Origin: Acidobacteriota bacterium
GTDB lineage: Bacteria; Acidobacteriota; Thermoanaerobaculia; Multivoradales; Multivoraceae
Length of the DNA stretch: 64,000 nucleotides
Direction: 5' to 3'
Assembly (NCBI GenBank): GCA_003388555.1
Contig: QQVD01000031.1
Span: 124,001-188,000 of the forward strand
Position numbers and translations under genes: made by a program. The notes below the pieces were generated by a model. The model did not search any database, had not been told where the DNA came from, and saw nothing but the letters and a program-made list of their open reading frames with translations. Of this stretch, positions 34,188 to 46,656 are shown one piece after another; the stretch's first letter is position 1, and each line of letters opens with the position of its first letter.

Positions 34188-36626
34188 CTACTCCTCGCGC
34201 AGAGCCTCGGTGGGCAGGATGCGCGCCGCCCGCCAGGCGGGCAGAGCCGCCGCCAGCGCGCCGGTGAGCAGCAGCCCGCCGGCGACGACCACCCAGACCC
34301 GTGGATCGCTCCTGGGCACCTGGAAGAGCGAGGCTTCGATCAGACGGGTGAAGGCCGCCGCGCCGAGCGCCCCGACGAGCAGTCCCACCGCGGTGATCAG
34401 GACGCCACCGCGCACGATCATCGCCAGCACCGAGCCGCGGTCGGCGCCGAGCGCCATGCGCACCCCGATCTCGCGCCGTCGCTCCGAGACCGAGTAGGCC
34501 ATCAGTCCGCCGATCCCGGCCGCCGCCAGGGCCAGCGCGATGGCGGCGAAGCCGCCGAGCAGGGTGGCGGTGAGCCGCGGTGCCGCGAGGTGCTCGCGCC
34601 GTCGCTCCTCGAGTGCCTCGATGTTGGAGATCGGTTGCTGCGGGTCGACGCCGTGCACCGCCGCCTTCAGGGTCTCGGCGTGGGCCAGTGGCGAAGACGC
34701 CGTGCGCACCAGCAGCCGCGAGGCGAAGCCGGCCTGTGCCAGCGGCACGTAGAGCTCGTCGGCGGCGGCGCTGTCGAGCCCGTACTGACGGACGTCTCCG
34801 ACCACTCCCACGATGGAGATCCAGCTCTCGCCGCCGTCGAGCGAGATCCGTCGGTTGAGGGGATCCCGGTCGGACCAGTAGCGCTCGGCGAGCGACTGGT
34901 TGACGATCGCCACCGCCGGCGCCTCGGCGTCGTCGCGCGACGAGAAGTCCCTGCCGGAGAGCAGCGGGATCTCGAGCGTCTCGAAGTAGCCGGTCGACGC
35001 GGTGCGCAGGTCGAGCTGCGGGGCCCGCTGGCCGTCCTCGAGCGGGCGTCCCTCGATCACGAAGGCCTGATTCGACGGGCCCTGGTCCGACAGCGGCGAG
35101 TAGATGCCCGCCGCCGCCGAGACGATCCCGGGTCTTGCGCGGAGCTCTGCGAGGGTGCGCTCGAAGAAGTCGATGCGGTCGGCGGCCTCGGTGTACCTGC
35201 TCCAGTTGAGGCTCACCTCGGCGGTGAGCACCCCTTCGGGATCGAAGCCGAGATCGACCCGCTGCAGCTCGCCGAGCGAGCGCAGCAGCAGGCCGGCGCC
35301 GACCAGCAGCACCGCCGACACCGCGACCTGCAGGGCGATCAGCGCGCCGCGCAGGTGCTGCCGGCCGCCGGTACCGCCGCGTCCTCCCTGGCGCATGGCG
35401 TCGGCGACACCGCGGCGCAGCGACAGCCAGGAGAGCAGGGTGGTGATCCCGGCGGTGATCAGGGCGAGCAGCAGCGCGAAGGCGAGCACCCAGGGCCCGG
35501 CGTCGACCAGCGGTGCGCGAGCGGTGAAGCGGGCGAGGAAGTCGCGGAAGAAGCCGAGGGATCCGAAGGCGATGGCGGCGCCGACGGCGGAGCCGGCGAG
35601 CGCCAGGGTGGCGCCCTCGAGCAGGCCGTGGCGCACGATCAGTCCTCGTCCGGCGCCGAGGGCGGAGCGCAGCGCCAGCTCGTGCGAACGGCGCATCATG
35701 CGGGCGAGTGACAGGTTGGCGACGTTGGCGCAGGCGATCAGCAGCACCAGGATCGAGGTCGCGGCGAGCACTGCGAGGGCGCCGCGGGCGCCCTGAACCA
35801 GCTCCGAGCGCAGCTGCCTGGCGGCGAAAGCGAGACCCTGGTCGGCAGGGTAGACGTCGGGGTGGGCGCCGGCGAAGCGATCGGCGAGCACGGCGACGTC
35901 GCTCTGCGCCGCCTCGAGGGAGGAGCCATCGCCGAGGCGGCCGAAGACCGTGAGGCCGCGGAAGGCATTGCGGTTCTCCTCCATCCGCCGCTGTGCGGCA
36001 GCGCGGAACGGGCAGGCGACGGTGGGCATGTAGACGTCGTGCTCGGCCGGGCACTGCGGGATCGCCGGCAGCACGCCGACCACCGTGTGCGGCTTGTCAT
36101 TCATCTCGAAGCTGCGCCCGACGACGCTCTCGTCGCCGCCGAAGTTCTGCTGCCAGAAGCCGTGGCTGAGGATCAGGACCGCCTCGGCGCCCTCGTTCTC
36201 GTCGCTGGCGAGGAAGCCGCGACCGTGGACCGGGGTGATGCCGAGCAGGTCGAAGAAGCTCGACGAGACGACGCCGGTCGAGACCCGCAGCGGCTCCTCC
36301 TGGCCCAGCAGGGTGAAGGTCATCGCGTGGTACTCGGCCAGCGACGCGAAAGCCGTCGACTGCTCGCGCAGCTCGAAGAACTCCTTGATCGAGAACGGGC
36401 GCTCGTTCTCGCCGGCGCGATCGCTCTGCTCGAGCACCACCAGACGGTCGCTGTCGGCGTAGGGCAGCGGGTCGAGCAGGATCCCGTGCACCAGGCTGGC
36501 GACCGTGGTGGTGGCACCGATGCCGAGCGCCAGCACCAGGATCACGGTGAGGGTGTAGAGCGGCGCGCGGCGCAGGCTGCGCGCCGTGAGCCGCCACTCG
36601 GCGACGAGGGACTGCAGATTGCTCAT
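34188..36626 (-). CDS. ADOP-family duplicated ABC transporter permease
   Basis: An 812-residue membrane protein starts at ATG 36626, with GGGAGG five bases upstream. It has two copies of the MacB/FtsX architecture. Helix 1 (about residues 22-45, TLTVILVLALGIGATTTVASLVHGILL) is followed by a periplasmic MacB_PCD domain. Three helices come next, including LVLLIACANVANLSLARMMRRSHELALRSALGA. A second periplasmic domain follows, and three C-terminal helices repeat the motif (SERRREIGVRMALGADRGSVLAM). This is the acidobacterial duplicated orphan permease type, which usually lacks an adjacent ATPase gene, as here. It may export or release an unknown substrate. It is a strong taxonomic hint. Confidence 0.92.
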   Translation of the reverse strand: MSNLQSLVAEWRLTARSLRRAPLYTLTVILVLALGIGATTTVASLVHGILLDPLPYADSDRLVVLEQSDRAGENERPFSIKEFFELREQSTAFASLAEYHAMTFTLLGQEEPLRVSTGVVSSSFFDLLGITPVHGRGFLASDENEGAEAVLILSHGFWQQNFGGDESVVGRSFEMNDKPHTVVGVLPAIPQCPAEHDVYMPTVACPFRAAAQRRMEENRNAFRGLTVFGRLGDGSSLEAAQSDVAVLADRFAGAHPDVYPADQGLAFAARQLRSELVQGARGALAVLAATSILVLLIACANVANLSLARMMRRSHELALRSALGAGRGLIVRHGLLEGATLALAGSAVGAAIAFGSLGFFRDFLARFTARAPLVDAGPWVLAFALLLALITAGITTLLSWLSLRRGVADAMRQGGRGGTGGRQHLRGALIALQVAVSAVLLVGAGLLLRSLGELQRVDLGFDPEGVLTAEVSLNWSRYTEAADRIDFFERTLAELRARPGIVSAAAGIYSPLSDQGPSNQAFVIEGRPLEDGQRAPQLDLRTASTGYFETLEIPLLSGRDFSSRDDAEAPAVAIVNQSLAERYWSDRDPLNRRISLDGGESWISIVGVVGDVRQYGLDSAAADELYVPLAQAGFASRLLVRTASSPLAHAETLKAAVHGVDPQQPISNIEALEERRREHLAAPRLTATLLGGFAAIALALAAAGIGGLMAYSVSERRREIGVRMALGADRGSVLAMIVRGGVLITAVGLLVGALGAAAFTRLIEASLFQVPRSDPRVWVVVAGGLLLTGALAAALPAWRAARILPTEALREE

Positions 36627-36722
36627 CGGGCCTCCCGGAGGACTCTGCCGACGCCGCGTCAGGCGGCCGCCGGATCGACTCGGGCCCCGGAAGCGCCGCC
36701 CGACTCTCGGCTCCGGGGTGGG

Positions 36723-37673
36723 TCAGGAGCCGATCGGGTGCCAGGTGGTCTTGACTTCCTGGGTCTCGAGGATCAGGTACGGATTCTCGAGCTCGGGGTT
36801 CGACCAGTCTCGCTCGGGGTGGTGCACGAAGCGCTTGAGATTGTCGACCGCCTCGCGCTCTGCCTTCTGGCGCAGGTCCGAGTCGCCGCCGCAGAGCACC
36901 AGCGCGTTGACGTCGCGGTGGGAGGCGAAGTGCGGCAGCAGCTCTTCGCGCTGCCCGGTCAGCAGGTTCACCACGCCGCCGGGAAGGTCCGAGGTGTGCA
37001 GCACCTCTCCGAAGGTGATCGCGCTCAGCGGGCCGTGCGCCCCCGCCAGCGCCACGACGGTGTTGCCGCCGACGACGATCGGCGCCAGCACCGAGACCAG
37101 GCCGAGCAGGCGGGACTCGTCGGGTGCGACGGCGGCGACGACGCCGGTCGGCTCGAGGATCGAGAAGTTGAAGTGCGACGAGGCGACCGGGTTGACGCTG
37201 CTGAACACCTGCTGGACCTTGTCGGCCCAGCCGGCGTAGTACACGAGTCGGTCGACCGCGGCGGCGACCTCGGCGCTCGCCTCGGCGGCGGCGAGGCCCT
37301 CGATGCGCAGCTCCTCCTCGAACTGGGCCGCTCTGCCCTCGAGCATCTCGGCGGCGCGGTAGAGGATCTGCGCCCGGTTGTAGGCGGAGCGCCTCGCCCA
37401 TCCGGCCTGGGCGGCGCGCGCCTGCACCACCGCGTCGCGGAAGTCCTTGCGCGAGGCGCGGCAGATGTTGGCGTAGGGGCGTTCTCCGCTGGCCGGGTCG
37501 GGGAAGGGCAGACTGCGACCCGACTCGGTGCGCGGGAACTGGCCACCGACGTAGAGCTTGTAGGTCTTCTCGACGCGCCCCCGCACTGCGGCGGTCGATC
37601 CGCCGGTCTCGCGGTGCAGCGGCTCGAGGGGCGCGGGTTCGAGGGTCGGGGCAGTGGGCTTGCTGTCGCTCAC
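36723..37673 (-). CDS. ALDH16-like C-terminal pseudo-aldehyde-dehydrogenase subunit
   Basis: A 316-residue protein starts at GTG 37673, overlapping the stop of the upstream dehydrogenase by four bases (GTGA), with GGGAGG upstream. It aligns with the N-terminal, cofactor-binding part of aldehyde dehydrogenases (YKLYVGGQF, GWARRSAYNRAQILYRAAEML, PTGVVAAVAPDESRLLGLV, LAPIVVGGNTVVAL, LPGGVVNLLTG). It ends before the catalytic half, so it has neither catalytic Cys nor general base. PWNFP is replaced by APDES. The chain ends TTWHPIGS, much like the end of ALDH16 proteins (WLPMG). In ALDH16 this domain is fused to the active one; here it is a separate, translationally coupled gene. Confidence 0.8.
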   Translation of the reverse strand: MSDSKPTAPTLEPAPLEPLHRETGGSTAAVRGRVEKTYKLYVGGQFPRTESGRSLPFPDPASGERPYANICRASRKDFRDAVVQARAAQAGWARRSAYNRAQILYRAAEMLEGRAAQFEEELRIEGLAAAEASAEVAAAVDRLVYYAGWADKVQQVFSSVNPVASSHFNFSILEPTGVVAAVAPDESRLLGLVSVLAPIVVGGNTVVALAGAHGPLSAITFGEVLHTSDLPGGVVNLLTGQREELLPHFASHRDVNALVLCGGDSDLRQKAEREAVDNLKRFVHHPERDWSNPELENPYLILETQEVKTTWHPIGS

Positions 37674-39229
37674 GACGCGCCTCCCGGGATCGGGCTTCCG
37701 TCGCTGCCGCCGGCAGCGGCGAGACGCACGTACTCGGCGAGGCCGTGCAGGCCGCCTTCGCGGCCCATGCCGCTCTCCTTGTAGCCGCCGAACGGCGCGG
37801 TGGGATCGAACTTGTTGTAGGTGTTGGCCCAGAGCACGCCGGCGCGGATCTGGCTGGTGACCCGGAACGCCTTGGCGCCCTTGTCGGTCCACACGCCGCC
37901 GGAGAGGCCGTAGGGCGTGTTGTTGGCCTTGGCGATCGCCTCGTCGACGGTGCGGAAGGTCTGCACCGTGAGCACCGGGCCGAAGATCTCCTCACGCACC
38001 ACGCGGTGCGACTGGGCGGCGCCGAGGAAGAGCGTCGGTCGGCACCAGTAGCCGCGCTCGGGCAGCGGGCAGCTGGTCTGGAAGAGCTCGGCGCCTTCGG
38101 TCTGGCCGACCTCGATGTAGGTGCGGATGCGCTCCAGCTGCTCGGCCGAGTTGATCGCTCCGATGTCGGTGTTCTTGTCCAGCGGGTCGCCGACGATCAG
38201 AGTCTGCATCCGGTCCTGCAGCTTGCGCAGCAGCTGGTCCTGGATCGACTCCTGCACGAACAGGCGCGAGCCGGCGCAGCAGACGTGCCCCTGGTTGAAG
38301 AAGATGCCGTTGACGATGCCCTCGACCGCCTGATCGATCGCCGCGTCCTCGAAGACGAGATTGGCCGCCTTGCCGCCGAGCTCGAGGGTGTAGCGGCGGT
38401 CGGTGCCGATCACCGCTTCGCGGATGCGCTTGCCGACCTCGGTCGAGCCGGTGAAGGCGATCTTGTCGAGGCCGGGATGGCGGGCGAGTGCAGCGCCGGT
38501 GCCGCCGGCACCGGTGACCACGTTGACGACGCCCGGCGGCAGGTCGGCCTCCGCGAAGATCTCGCACAGCACCAGCGCGGAGAGCGACGTCGTCTCGGCC
38601 GGTTTGAGCACCACGGTGTTGCCGGCGGCGAGGGCGGGCGCGATCTTCCACGCCGCCATCAGCAGGGGGAAGTTCCACGGGATGATCTGGCCGGCGACGC
38701 CGAGAGCCCGCGCCGAGCGCCCCGGGAAGGCGTAGCCCAGCTTGTCGGCCCAGCCGGCGTAGTAGAAGAAGTGCGCCGCCACCAGCGGCAGATCGACGTC
38801 GCGCGACTCGCGGATCGGCTTGCCGCCGTCGAGCGACTCGAGCACCGCCAGCTCGCGCGAGCGCTCCTGGATGCGACGGGCGATACGGTAGAGCGCCTTG
38901 CCGCGCTCGCGCCCCGACATCCGTCCCCACGGCCCGTCGAGCGCCTTCCGGGCCGCCTGCACCGCCAGATCGACGTCGTGCTCGTCGGCCTCGGCGACGT
39001 GCGCCAGCTCCGCTTCGCTCGAGGGATCGATGCTGGGGAACCAGGAGCCGCTGTGCGGTGTCCGCCACTCGCCGCCGATCCACAGGTCGTAGCGCTCGCG
39101 CAGCCGCACGATGTCGCGGCTCTCGGGCGCCGGGGCGTACGACCAGTCAGTGTCGAAGTCGAGCTTGTGGGGGTGCTCGTGGGAGTCCGGCGGCGCCTCG
39201 GTGTCGCCGCGCGCGGCGGAATCGTTCAT
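37670..39229 (-). CDS. NAD(P)-dependent aldehyde dehydrogenase (ALDH16-like catalytic subunit)
   Basis: A 519-residue complete aldehyde dehydrogenase starts at ATG 39229. Residues about 29-36 (YAPAPES) match the leader of ALDH16 proteins. The standard motifs follow: IIPWNFPLLM (cofactor), FTGSTEVGKRI, LELGGKAANLVF (general base Glu), the catalytic Cys in FFNQGHVCCAGSRLF, and REEIFGPVL. It oxidises an unknown aldehyde to the acid. The downstream gene overlaps by four bases and encodes the non-catalytic ALDH16-like domain, so the two products probably form one complex. thiC lies upstream on the same strand, separated by a 347-base repeat-bearing gap, and is probably a separate transcript. Confidence 0.93.
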   Translation of the reverse strand: MNDSAARGDTEAPPDSHEHPHKLDFDTDWSYAPAPESRDIVRLRERYDLWIGGEWRTPHSGSWFPSIDPSSEAELAHVAEADEHDVDLAVQAARKALDGPWGRMSGRERGKALYRIARRIQERSRELAVLESLDGGKPIRESRDVDLPLVAAHFFYYAGWADKLGYAFPGRSARALGVAGQIIPWNFPLLMAAWKIAPALAAGNTVVLKPAETTSLSALVLCEIFAEADLPPGVVNVVTGAGGTGAALARHPGLDKIAFTGSTEVGKRIREAVIGTDRRYTLELGGKAANLVFEDAAIDQAVEGIVNGIFFNQGHVCCAGSRLFVQESIQDQLLRKLQDRMQTLIVGDPLDKNTDIGAINSAEQLERIRTYIEVGQTEGAELFQTSCPLPERGYWCRPTLFLGAAQSHRVVREEIFGPVLTVQTFRTVDEAIAKANNTPYGLSGGVWTDKGAKAFRVTSQIRAGVLWANTYNKFDPTAPFGGYKESGMGREGGLHGLAEYVRLAAAGGSDGSPIPGGAS

Positions 39230-39576
39230 CGGTTCAGTCTAGCCCGGAAAACTCATGAGCCGTTTACTGCGCCCGTGGAGGCATTCCGTCTGACGGGCGC
39301 CTCCACGGGCTCGCTACGGCGTTCATGAATGATCCGGGCTGGCGCGGCAGGTGCGGGTGCGTCGTGCGGAGAGAGGAGGGGCGTCCGCTTGACGGGACAC
39401 CCCCACCCAGCCTCCCCCTGAAGGGGGAGGAGCCGGATGCCGGCGGTTCCGAGGAAGTTGCTTGACGGGACACCCCCACCCAGCCTCCCCCTGAAGGTCT
39501 CTGCTTCACGCGACACCCCCACCCTCCCCTCCCCCTAGGGGGAGGAGCCAGATAGCGGTTCCGAGGAAGTGCGTGT
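39230..39576. other. 347-base intergenic region between thiC and the aldehyde dehydrogenase pair
   Basis: No gene is seen. The half near thiC (39388-39571) is filled by three copies of a C-rich imperfect repeat, described separately. The half near the dehydrogenase start (39230-39387) has a short inverted repeat, GGAGGC at about 39279-39284 versus GCCTCC at about 39299-39304, and otherwise nothing recognisable. A promoter for the dehydrogenase pair should lie here. Confidence 0.6.
39388..39571. repeat. Intergenic palindromic repeat family, three tandem copies
   Basis: Copy 1 (39388-39460) reads CTTGACGGGACACCCCCACC, then a palindrome CCTCCCCCTGAAGGGGGAGG, then AGCCGGA, and ends GCGGTTCCGAGGAAGT. 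Copy 2 (39460-39497) has only the first half. Copy 3 (39510-39571) has the GACACCCCCACC start, CCTCCCCCTAGGGGGAGG and the same GCGGTTCCGAGGAAGT end. Related copies lie at 43692-43779. Each can form a GC-rich hairpin. They sit just after the thiC stop and probably act at RNA 3' ends, or are a small mobile repeat family. Confidence 0.8.
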
Positions 39577-43643
<4,067 letters not shown>

Positions 43644-43786
43644 GACACGGGTCCTGACGAGTGCCCGGCATCGGCGACGACGTCGTTCTCCGTGACACCC
43701 CACCCCAGGCCTCCCCTGAAGGGAAGGGAGCCGGACGCGTGGCACCCCAGCGCTCTCCTGAAGGGAGGGAGCCGGACAAAGGAGAC
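43644..43786. repeat. Convergent intergenic gap with two more copies of the C-rich palindromic repeat
   Basis: The repeat fills 43692-43779 and has the same skeleton as the copies at 39388-39571. Copy 1 is GACACCCCACCCCAGGCCTC, then CCCTGAAGGGAAGGGAGCCGGA. Copy 2 is GGCACCCCAGCGCTCTCC, then TGAAGGGAGGGAGCCGGACA. The spacer is shortened and the GCGGTTCCGAGGAAGT tail is absent. They lie between the converging diguanylate cyclase and hydrolase genes, a place where hairpin repeats often serve as terminators. Confidence 0.7.
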
Positions 43787-44638
43787 TCACGCCGTGGCGC
43801 GCACCCCGATGCGTTCCTCGACCCACTGCGCGGCCGCGAGCAGCTGGGGCACGAAGAGGTCGGGCCGGCGCACGCAGGCGATGTGGTCGGCGTGCACCGG
43901 GAAGGCGTGCGCCTCCGGGATGCGGTCGACCAGGCGGCGCTGGCGCTCCGGGGCCACGTGCAGGTCCTGGGTGGTGAGCACCACCGCGGTGGGCACGTCG
44001 ATCTGGGAGATCCAGCGCTCGGAGTCGAAGGCGGCGACGGCGATTCCGGCTTCGAGGATCGCCACCGGATCGGAGGCGCGGACCTCTTCCTCCAGGCGGC
44101 GTCGCGCCTCCGGTGAGAGCCCGCGGGCGGCGATCATCTGCTCGGAGGCGCGCTGCCAGGCGGAGTCGGGCGCCACCCGGGCGGCGAGCGAGACCACCGG
44201 GCCGCTGAGGTGGGCGACGCGGCGCAGGCGCTGGTTGGCGAAGCGCGGCGCGGTGGCGCAGAGCACCAGGCCGGAGACACGCGACGGGTGACGACGCCAG
44301 GTGAGCTGCGCCACCGCGCCGCCCATCGAGTAGCCGACCGGGATGAAGGCACCGATGTTGAGCCGGTCGGCCACCGAGATCACGTCGTCGGCGCAGCGCT
44401 CGAGGCGGAACGAGCCGCCGCTGCCGGCGATGCCGCGACCGTGGCCGCGCTGGTCGAAGGCGACCACGCGGTAGCGGCTGCCCAGCGCTTCGAGTGACGT
44501 CGCCCAGTTGAGACGGGCGGTGGCGCCGAGACCGTGCAGCAGGATCAGGGTCGGCGCTCCGCCAGGCCCGTCGATCCGGTGCACGCGGGTCGAGCCGCCG
44601 GTGGGCAGCTCGAGGGTCTCTTCGCACCAGGGGCTCAT
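43787..44638 (-). CDS. Alpha/beta-hydrolase fold protein
   Basis: A 283-residue cytosolic hydrolase starts at ATG 44638, with a weak binding site; a longer in-frame start exists but adds only Arg/Pro-rich sequence. The fold markers are TLILLHGLGATARLNW (oxyanion HG), VVAFDQRGHGRG, the nucleophile elbow VGYSMGGAVAQL, the acid in VVLTTQDLHVAPERQ and the His in PVHADHIACVRRPD. The family covers esterases, lactonases and C-C hydrolases. The first neighbour upstream on the same strand is the Trm9-like methyltransferase gene, 117 bases away. Whether they work together is unknown. Confidence 0.85.
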   Translation of the reverse strand: MSPWCEETLELPTGGSTRVHRIDGPGGAPTLILLHGLGATARLNWATSLEALGSRYRVVAFDQRGHGRGIAGSGGSFRLERCADDVISVADRLNIGAFIPVGYSMGGAVAQLTWRRHPSRVSGLVLCATAPRFANQRLRRVAHLSGPVVSLAARVAPDSAWQRASEQMIAARGLSPEARRRLEEEVRASDPVAILEAGIAVAAFDSERWISQIDVPTAVVLTTQDLHVAPERQRRLVDRIPEAHAFPVHADHIACVRRPDLFVPQLLAAAQWVEERIGVRATA

Positions 44639-44755
44639 CGGTTGTTGCTGTGCTGGAGGTCGCGCTCGGCGGGGTCGTGTCGGAGCCGGCCGCGCCCGGC
44701 TCAGTCTACGCCTGCGCGGCGGCAGCCAGGATGCGCGTGCCAGCGGCATCGGGCT

Positions 44756-45640
44756 TCACGGAGCCCGCTGCAGCATCGCGTAGGCGTTCAGGGTGCCGGA
44801 GCGGCCGTCGGAGGAGAAGCGCGCCACGGGGCTCCAGATCGGCGCGGGGAACGATCCGTCGAGCAGCGCATCGATCTCCTCGTCGGACGCCGAGTGGCAG
44901 AAGCGGATGGCGTCCGCCTCCCGCGGCAGCGGGCCGGCAACGCCCTCGCGGGTCTCGGTGTCGCCCCACGGCAGCAGTGCGTCGCCCGGCTCGAGCCGTT
45001 CCGCGGTGGCCCTGGAGATCGCGCCGAGGTCGACGGCGACGGCGGGGTCGATTCGCCGGGCGCGCAGAGCCGGCAGCGCCAGGAACTGCCAGAACGAGAC
45101 CGCGACGAGGCCGCCTGGTCGCACCAGGTCGCCGGCGCGGCGCAGCAGCTCGTCGCGCTGCACCCGGCCGGGCACGTGGTGCAGGAGGCCGAAGGCGACT
45201 ACGAGGTCGAAGCAGCGCCGTTCCCCGGCGACCAGCGGCCACTCGTCGGCGCGCAGCAGATCGGCGGCGAGCAGGGCGTGGCGAGGTTCGGTCGGGGTCG
45301 GCTGGCCCAGTTCCCCGATCCTGCGCCTCGCCGCGGCGAGCAGCGGCAGCGAGCGCTCGACTCCGACGTAGGTCCAGCGCGCTCCGCCTGCCGCCGGCGC
45401 GGGCAGCGCGTCGAGCAGGCGGGCGTTGCCGCAGGCGACGTCGAGCAGCCGCACCCCCTCCCCTGGCAGAGCGGCGAGTCGCTCGGAGGCGAGGGTGAGC
45501 ACCGTCGACCAGCCCGGCCAGGCGCGCTGGCGGGTGCGCGAGAACGAGGCGGCGTGACGCCGGTAGAAGCGCTCGTTCAGCGCGTCGAGCTCGTGCCAGG
45601 CGCGGCGCAGCGCGGCGGGTGGGTCGTCTTGTCCCGACAT
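44756..45640 (-). CDS. Trm9/ALKBH8-like SAM-dependent methyltransferase
   Basis: A 294-residue class I methyltransferase starts at ATG 45640. The N-terminus (ALNERFYRRHAASFSRTRQRAWPGW, residues 20-44) matches the Trm9 pattern of an Asn/Tyr helix followed by FSxTRxxxWP. SAM motif I is LLDVACGNARLL (65-76), then YVGVERS, and LVVAFGLLHHVPGRVQRDELL (147-166) corresponds to the Trm9 HH(W/I)xxxxRR region. Near the C-terminus GDALLPW (219-225) and RFCHSASDEEIDALL (246-260) match the GDxLVPW and RYxHxxxxxEL blocks of Trm9. Eukaryotic Trm9 methylates cm5U34 in tRNA to mcm5U. The elp3 homologue nearby makes the same function plausible here. A generic metabolite methyltransferase cannot be excluded. Confidence 0.75.
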   Translation of the reverse strand: MSGQDDPPAALRRAWHELDALNERFYRRHAASFSRTRQRAWPGWSTVLTLASERLAALPGEGVRLLDVACGNARLLDALPAPAAGGARWTYVGVERSLPLLAAARRRIGELGQPTPTEPRHALLAADLLRADEWPLVAGERRCFDLVVAFGLLHHVPGRVQRDELLRRAGDLVRPGGLVAVSFWQFLALPALRARRIDPAVAVDLGAISRATAERLEPGDALLPWGDTETREGVAGPLPREADAIRFCHSASDEEIDALLDGSFPAPIWSPVARFSSDGRSGTLNAYAMLQRAP

Positions 45641-45688
45641 CTTCGACCGGCGAGCGTACGCCGAGGGGGCGCCGCGCGCCCGGTGGCC

Positions 45689-46492
45689 TCAGCCGGGTCC
45701 GAGACCGAGGCCGCCGTCGACCGGCACCAGCGCGCCGGTCACCCAGTCGTTGGCGGGATCGCAGAGCGCCACGGCGATGCGCGCGACGTCTCCCGGCTGG
45801 CCGACCCGACCGAGCGGCACCTGGGGCCCGAAGGTGTCGATGAACTCGCTGGCGTCGCCGGCGTCCATCATGGTGTCGAAGATCGGCGTCGCGATGACCC
45901 CCGGCAGCACCGCGTTGACCCGGATGCGGTGCTCGGCGAGCTCGAGGGCGAGGCAGCGGGTCAGCATGTCGAGGCCGGCCTTGGCGGCGGAGTAGACGGC
46001 GTAGCCCTTGAGCGCCATGCGGGTGACGTTCGAGCCGACGTTGAGGATCGCCGGCGAGCGGCCCGCCGCGCCGCTCTCGATCAGGCGCGGCAGCGCCGCG
46101 CGCACGGTGAACACCGGACCCTTGAGGTCGATGTCGACCAGCGCGTCGACGTCTTCGTCGGTGATCTCGCCGAACGGCCCCTGGCGTGCGATGCCGGCGT
46201 TGTTGACCAGCACGTCGAGACCGCCCAGGTCCGCGGCGACCCGCTCGATCAGAGCCCGGTCTGCCTCCGGCTTCGAGACGTCGGCCGCGGCGGCGAGCGC
46301 CCGCCGACCGAGGCGGCGGATCTCCTCGGCGACCGCCTGCAGCGGGGCCTCGCGGCGTCCGCACACGGCGACGTCGGCGCCGGCGCCGGCGAGCTCGAGC
46401 GCGATGGCCCGCCCGATGCCGCTGCCGCCGCCGGTGACCAGGGCGACCCGGCCGTCGAAGGCGTGTCGCGATGAGGAGGGGTTCTCGGTCAC
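45689..46492 (-). CDS. Short-chain dehydrogenase/reductase
   Basis: A 267-residue classical SDR starts at GTG 46492, with GGAG six bases upstream. Cofactor motif VALVTGGGSGIGRAIA (TGxxxGIG), then VLVNNAGIARQGPF (NNAG), catalytic ILNVGSNVTRMALKGYAVYSAAKAGLD with Ser, Tyr and Lys, and the C-terminal GVIATPIF and PVDGGLGLGPG. It is a FabG-like oxidoreductase with NAD(P) specificity not decided by sequence. An Arg/Glu after beta 2 (VCGRREAPL) suggests NADPH. It lies between the Trm9-like and elp3 genes, divergent from elp3 by 164 bases. Its substrate is unknown. Confidence 0.92.
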   Translation of the reverse strand: MTENPSSSRHAFDGRVALVTGGGSGIGRAIALELAGAGADVAVCGRREAPLQAVAEEIRRLGRRALAAAADVSKPEADRALIERVAADLGGLDVLVNNAGIARQGPFGEITDEDVDALVDIDLKGPVFTVRAALPRLIESGAAGRSPAILNVGSNVTRMALKGYAVYSAAKAGLDMLTRCLALELAEHRIRVNAVLPGVIATPIFDTMMDAGDASEFIDTFGPQVPLGRVGQPGDVARIAVALCDPANDWVTGALVPVDGGLGLGPG

Positions 46493-46641
46493 GGGGCTCT
46501 CCGGATCTCTGGGGTCATCTCTCGGGGCCTTCTCGTCTCGCCCGGCGAGGACCGGGAAGTGGAGCTCGCTGCCGGGCCACCGCGGCGAGTCGACGCGGCC
46601 GCAGGAGGGTGAGTCTACGCAGCGCCGCCACTTCCCTTGAT

Positions 46642-46647
46642 TAGACT
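46642..46647 (+). promoter_or_regulatory. Candidate -10 box giving a near-leaderless elp3 transcript
   Basis: TAGACT at 46642-46647 ends nine bases before the elp3 ATG at 46657, and there is no ribosome binding site between. If used, transcription would begin within a few bases of the start codon. No -35 hexamer is clear, so the assignment is tentative. Confidence 0.3.
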
Positions 46648-46656
46648 GCGCTGCGC

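Noticed and set aside
36723-37673. Pseudogene of an aldehyde dehydrogenase
   Set aside because: Although it lacks the catalytic half, it has a good ribosome binding site, a four-base overlap with its partner and an ending that matches ALDH16 C-domains, so it looks like a real non-catalytic subunit.
39388-39571. CRISPR array
   Set aside because: The copies are imperfect, palindromic, adjacent without unique spacers, and there are no cas genes.
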